DNA from: Perkinsus olseni
Taxonomy: Eukaryota > Perkinsozoa > Perkinsida > Perkinsidae
DNA: 32,080 nucleotides
Assembly (NCBI GenBank): GCA_013115135.1
Contig: JABANP010000567.1
Span: 1-32,080, forward strand
Direction: 5' to 3'
Part shown: positions 29,357 to 32,080 of the stretch, piece after piece
Layout of the letters: the number at the start of each line of letters is the position of its first letter
Numbering within the stretch: the stretch's first letter is position 1
Notes under the pieces: model-generated
The model's input: the letters and a program-made list of their open reading frames with translations, nothing else
Told to the model about the DNA's origin: nothing
Database searches by the model: none
Position numbers and translations under genes: made by a program

Positions 29357-30586
29357 CTAAGGGGACACCAAGTAAGTAATCCAGTAAGTTTCCTTACTGC
29401 TACGAAAGGTAGCATACGTCATACCAGTTGTGTCCCTGCGCATAGTGAGTTCATCACGGAGAACAGGTTGAACAGCAGACAAGAGCTGACCGATTTTCTG
29501 GTCATCAGTTAGGTCCACACCAACTGTTGCCTCGTAATCAATGAGGGTGTACTCGAACCTCGTGAGGAAGTCGTCGATAGGCTCAGATGTGGTTTGACGT
29601 TGCTCGGAGTAGGTCGTGATGACATTACGAATCGCAGTAGAATTCATGTACAACGCGTCAAGACGCTCCCATATGCGGTCAACAGGGAGAGAGCTAGAGT
29701 CAGTTGGTACGGCAAGGACTTTGTGTGCCTCGCGCAGGGCAACCCCTCCAAGGTACCGAAGGGTGTAGTAGTAGAAAGCCAGTGTGTCGAAGTTGTGAAC
29801 CATCTTCATGCGTAACATGTCGTTCTTAAAGCTGACGTAGGACTCAGAAGGACCACCGTTGAAAGTACCAGCGTGAGGTGCAGTAGCCTGGTAGGCCCAT
29901 TGTTGTGCACGTCGAGCGGACTCACTTGTCGAAGGGGTGATAGGAGGCCGGACCGTAAGCGAAGTTGTGGTAGGCTGTGGATGGTCGCGTGATGGTAGAG
30001 TTGTAGATGAAGGCGTCGGTGCAGGAGGACGTGCCCATTGAATACAATCAAGGTTATGGTGTAGCTCGGTCTGCACAGTAGTAGAGCTGAGGAAGCCACG
30101 AGGTAGCTCTGGTATACGATAGAGTACCATTACAAGACGTTGAGAAATTAGAAGGGCAACTGGGGCGGCATAATCAGATGCATGGCCATCACGTTGGGCA
30201 CAGTACTTAGTCCAGGAGATGAGCATGTGGTATGTGGCTGTATACATGTCGTCATTCAGAGGCTCGGGGGAAGCCGAGTCAACCGGGGTCGCGGCCACAA
30301 TGCCGTTGGAGATCAGACGAGTGAGTGATGTGCTGTGCTCAAGCAGGTAGGACATCCGACGTGCCACAACATGGTGTGATAGCAGACCAGCCAGGATATT
30401 CGTTAGCGCGGCGTCGAACTCTTGGCCATCAGTACTAGTGAAGCGTAGGCTAGCTTGTAGGAGGAGAGGAACACGTCCGGGAAGGAGAGCAGGTAAGCTG
30501 TCGTACAGCGTACGACACTCTCGAGAAGGAGCTTGAGGATGCCCGGGTTCTCCACCATTCTGTGAGGGGATTGTAGAACCCAACAT
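29357..30586 (-). CDS. Gag-like protein of a retrotransposon, no pol found
   Basis: A 409-codon intronless frame with ATG at 30586-30584 and TAG at 29359-29357. The C-terminal half has the order of retrotransposon Gag proteins: SYVSFKNDMLRMKMVHNFD, then WERLDALYMNS, TYSEQRQTTSEPIDDFLTRF and DLTDDQKIGQLLSAVQPVLR. The N-terminal half is helical, followed by a Pro/Ser/Thr-rich linker. No CCHC zinc knuckle is seen, and no protease, integrase or reverse transcriptase frame follows downstream, where only about 2 kb remain before the left ~400-bp repeat. The frame starts inside one copy of a 41-bp direct repeat and stops just before the other. It may be a non-autonomous or truncated element. The Gag assignment rests on pattern recognition only. 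Confidence 0.6.
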   Translation of the reverse strand: MLGSTIPSQNGGEPGHPQAPSRECRTLYDSLPALLPGRVPLLLQASLRFTSTDGQEFDAALTNILAGLLSHHVVARRMSYLLEHSTSLTRLISNGIVAATPVDSASPEPLNDDMYTATYHMLISWTKYCAQRDGHASDYAAPVALLISQRLVMVLYRIPELPRGFLSSTTVQTELHHNLDCIQWARPPAPTPSSTTLPSRDHPQPTTTSLTVRPPITPSTSESARRAQQWAYQATAPHAGTFNGGPSESYVSFKNDMLRMKMVHNFDTLAFYYYTLRYLGGVALREAHKVLAVPTDSSSLPVDRIWERLDALYMNSTAIRNVITTYSEQRQTTSEPIDDFLTRFEYTLIDYEATVGVDLTDDQKIGQLLSAVQPVLRDELTMRRDTTGMTYATFRSSKETYWITYLVSP

Positions 30587-30600
30587 GAGAATGTAGGGGA
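30560..30600. repeat. Right copy of exact 41-bp direct repeat around the Gag-like frame
   Basis: Identical over 41 bases to 29311-29351. On the minus strand it contains TGTTGGGTTCTACAATCCCC and ends TCACA, giving a TG...CA form like a very short terminal repeat. Just downstream, on the minus strand, TGGTGGAGAACCCGGGC resembles a primer-binding site; this is speculative. Confidence 0.8.
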
Positions 30601-30614
30601 CACCAGGTAGGTAA

Positions 30615-31197
30615 AAACCGTCGTACGGAATAAAATCCTAGAGGTATCATGAGTTACAGTACCTCAAATGGTGCGCGAAGATCGCCGTGCCGGGGTCTCC
30701 AGGATGCAAACTCACCGCGGTGAATGAGGTTCAGGGCTCTGCTCGTAGTGACGCAGAATATACACAAAGGTTGTAGAGTTTTGCTATATTCGCCACAGGT
30801 CCCCAGGGATCCTAAGGATCCTTGAAAGGATCCGATCCTTTCAGCCACTGCCTTCCTTGCTGAATTCCGTATCCCGGCTCACTCGCTCTCCCTCAGCATG
30901 GAGACGAGGGCTGCCGCAGCACGGCTGCGTTTTTTCGCCAATCTTCTAACGGAGAGTCTTAGGTGAGACAATGTCGAAAGAGGTTCTTCTTTCGTCTTTG
31001 AGAATCGGGGTGGACGCGGTGAAGAGCCGGGACCGCGTCGTAACCAATGCATCGGAACACACTGTGAATCGGACTCGGGACCTATCGCGCGTTACGCAAG
31101 CGTAGAGTGGAGCCAACTACACCATTTAAGCTCCACCGGGTGCTCCCCTCCCCCCCCTCCTCGAAATCGCGCTGTTAGTGCAGAATGGCAGGCAGGA
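30615..31197. other. Spacer with GATC-type palindromes, no gene seen
   Basis: It holds AAGGATCCTT at 30814-30823, a 21-nt palindrome at 30823-30843 (arms TGAAAGGATC/GATCCTTTCA) and a hairpin followed by six T at 30915-30935 (CGCAGC ACG GCTGCG). No protein-like frame was recognised. Confidence 0.55.
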
Positions 31198-31260
31198 GAC
31201 TTCTGCACGCAACGTGTTCTAGGCTAGAACACGTTGCGTGCAGAAGTCTAGAACTTCTAG
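31198..31260. repeat. 51-nt perfect palindrome with adjoining 13-nt palindrome
   Basis: Arms of 25 nt (31198-31222 and 31224-31248) are exact complements around a single G at 31223. The outer arm starts GACTTCTGCACGCAACG. It is directly followed by CTAGAACTTCTAG (31248-31260), a second palindrome that shares one base. Confidence 0.9.
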
Positions 31261-31261
31261 C

Positions 31262-31660
31262 ATTAGTTTGTGAGACTCCGTCATACCTGTAAAGTTTGGG
31301 TAGGCAGCAGGCGGCGTCATCGTAGACCATAGTAAGCTTCAGGGCAGAACCCGAATCCTGCCAATGCTGCACCTCATAGCAGCAGACATGCGAAACTTGC
31401 AGCGGCGCGATGAACCCGCGTGACCTGGCCGTCCCACAGCCTCCAACACAGGTGTGAGTGGGTATGGGTGAAATTGAAAACAACTACAACGGATAACTTA
31501 TCTGGGATAAGCCACTGTATCTTATTGACAGTTTAGCTGTTGAAGCACTCAACCGGCAAGCCTCGGCAGAGCTCACAAGAAATTCGCGAACCTGATTGTG
31601 GTATTGTTTTCGTCTCTAAACTAAACGCGCCTACTTCGTAACCGGTACTAACGCCGGATG
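31262..31660. repeat. Right copy of a diverged ~400-bp direct repeat (LTR-like)
   Basis: Counterpart of 26830-27270. Matching blocks: AAGTTTGGGTAGGCAGCAG, CCTCCAACACAGGTGT and ACGCGCCTACTTCGTAACCGG. It starts directly after the palindrome at 31198-31260. Confidence 0.5.
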
Positions 31661-32080
31661 TTTCATCCAAGGAGAGCTCCGTGTACCACCGATCCTCTTT
31701 CCCCCATTACGTAGCATTTGAGCTCTGATTCAGAGCTTCAAAGAGGAAATCTCACACACGATCAGTTCGCGCTGCGAACTTCGCAGGGCGCTCTCCGAGT
31801 GAGTTGCCATTATTTTCGTGAGAAAGCGAAGATGGAATCTCTCTTTTCTCTCGTTGGAATAGCTCGGAATTTTCGGGGTCGGTTCCGCGTCGGTTTTGCA
31901 TTCAAATGTGTCAGTTTGGCCGAGTACTATGAACGCTCGAGTTCTGATTCAGGAATCCTCGCCCGAGCCCTGTGTTCTTCCGATCTGGGATCGATGAGAA
32001 GGCGGCTTCGTGCTGAGCCTGATTAGCCCGCGGCTGATTGATCCAGCACGCATATACACTATCACTCAAGCCGAGCAGGG
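31661..32080. other. Right-end flank with further palindromes, no gene seen
   Basis: Palindromes at 31721-31737 (AGCTCTGA/TCAGAGCT) and 31765-31779 (GTTCGC GCT GCGAAC). The block TCTGATTCAG recurs at 31944-31953. An open plus-strand frame at 31718-32026 shows no known features. Confidence 0.45.

Noticed and set aside
26164..32080. CRISPR array or integron-like site array
   Set aside because: The palindromes differ in sequence and spacing; there are no regular repeats and spacers, and the context is eukaryotic.
26164..32080. Full retrotransposon with reverse transcriptase
   Set aside because: No frame on either strand shows reverse transcriptase, integrase or protease motifs; only the Gag-like frame is present.

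Overview
The window looks like a nuclear segment of a flagellated, intron-rich protist. Two multi-exon genes lie head to head on opposite strands. Nearly all introns are GT-AG and about half are only 45-80 nt long. The gene on the right encodes an axonemal outer-arm dynein heavy chain, so the organism builds motile cilia or flagella. An alveolate related to Perkinsus or dinoflagellates is my best guess, but this is an inference with low confidence. Base composition is near 50% GC.

Layout. (1) Positions 1-7148, minus strand: a tandem KH-domain RNA-binding protein, vigilin/Scp160-like in plan, in about 24 exons. It ends, at the left edge, in an Ala/Gln-rich tail with long glutamine runs and continues out of the window. 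(2) About 7149-7925: the shared intergenic region between the two divergent genes. (3) 7977-26163, plus strand: an alpha-type outer-arm dynein heavy chain in 44 exons, which I reconstructed phase by phase to 4,215 codons plus stop. Its order is Kelch propeller, IPT/TIG, filamin-type Ig, tail/linker, AAA1-AAA4, stalk with microtubule-binding domain, AAA5-AAA6 and C-terminal domain. (4) 26164-32080: gene-poor, repeat-rich DNA. It holds a diverged ~400-bp direct repeat at both ends, a Gag-like retroelement reading frame on the minus strand bracketed by an exact 41-bp direct repeat, and a striking density of perfect or near-perfect palindromes. The largest of these is a 51-nt perfect palindrome.

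The most interesting signal is inside the introns. Three short sequence families recur across both genes, in both orientations, almost only in introns. Family B is a piece of tRNA 3' half (variable region plus T-arm with a Pol III B-box), found in 11 of the 66 introns I modelled. In several of these it makes up nearly the whole 46-82 nt intron and, in antisense, appears to supply the pyrimidine tract and the 3' splice site. Family A is an 18-nt core, AATTTCGTGGCGCGCGAC or its complement, found in 7 introns. Family C is an exact 14-mer, GCTTCGCTCCGCTA, found in 4 introns. Downstream exons start with GT far more often than chance (29 of 66). Together these suggest introner-like intron gain, with tRNA fragments as one source. 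All of this was read by eye; no database search was run.
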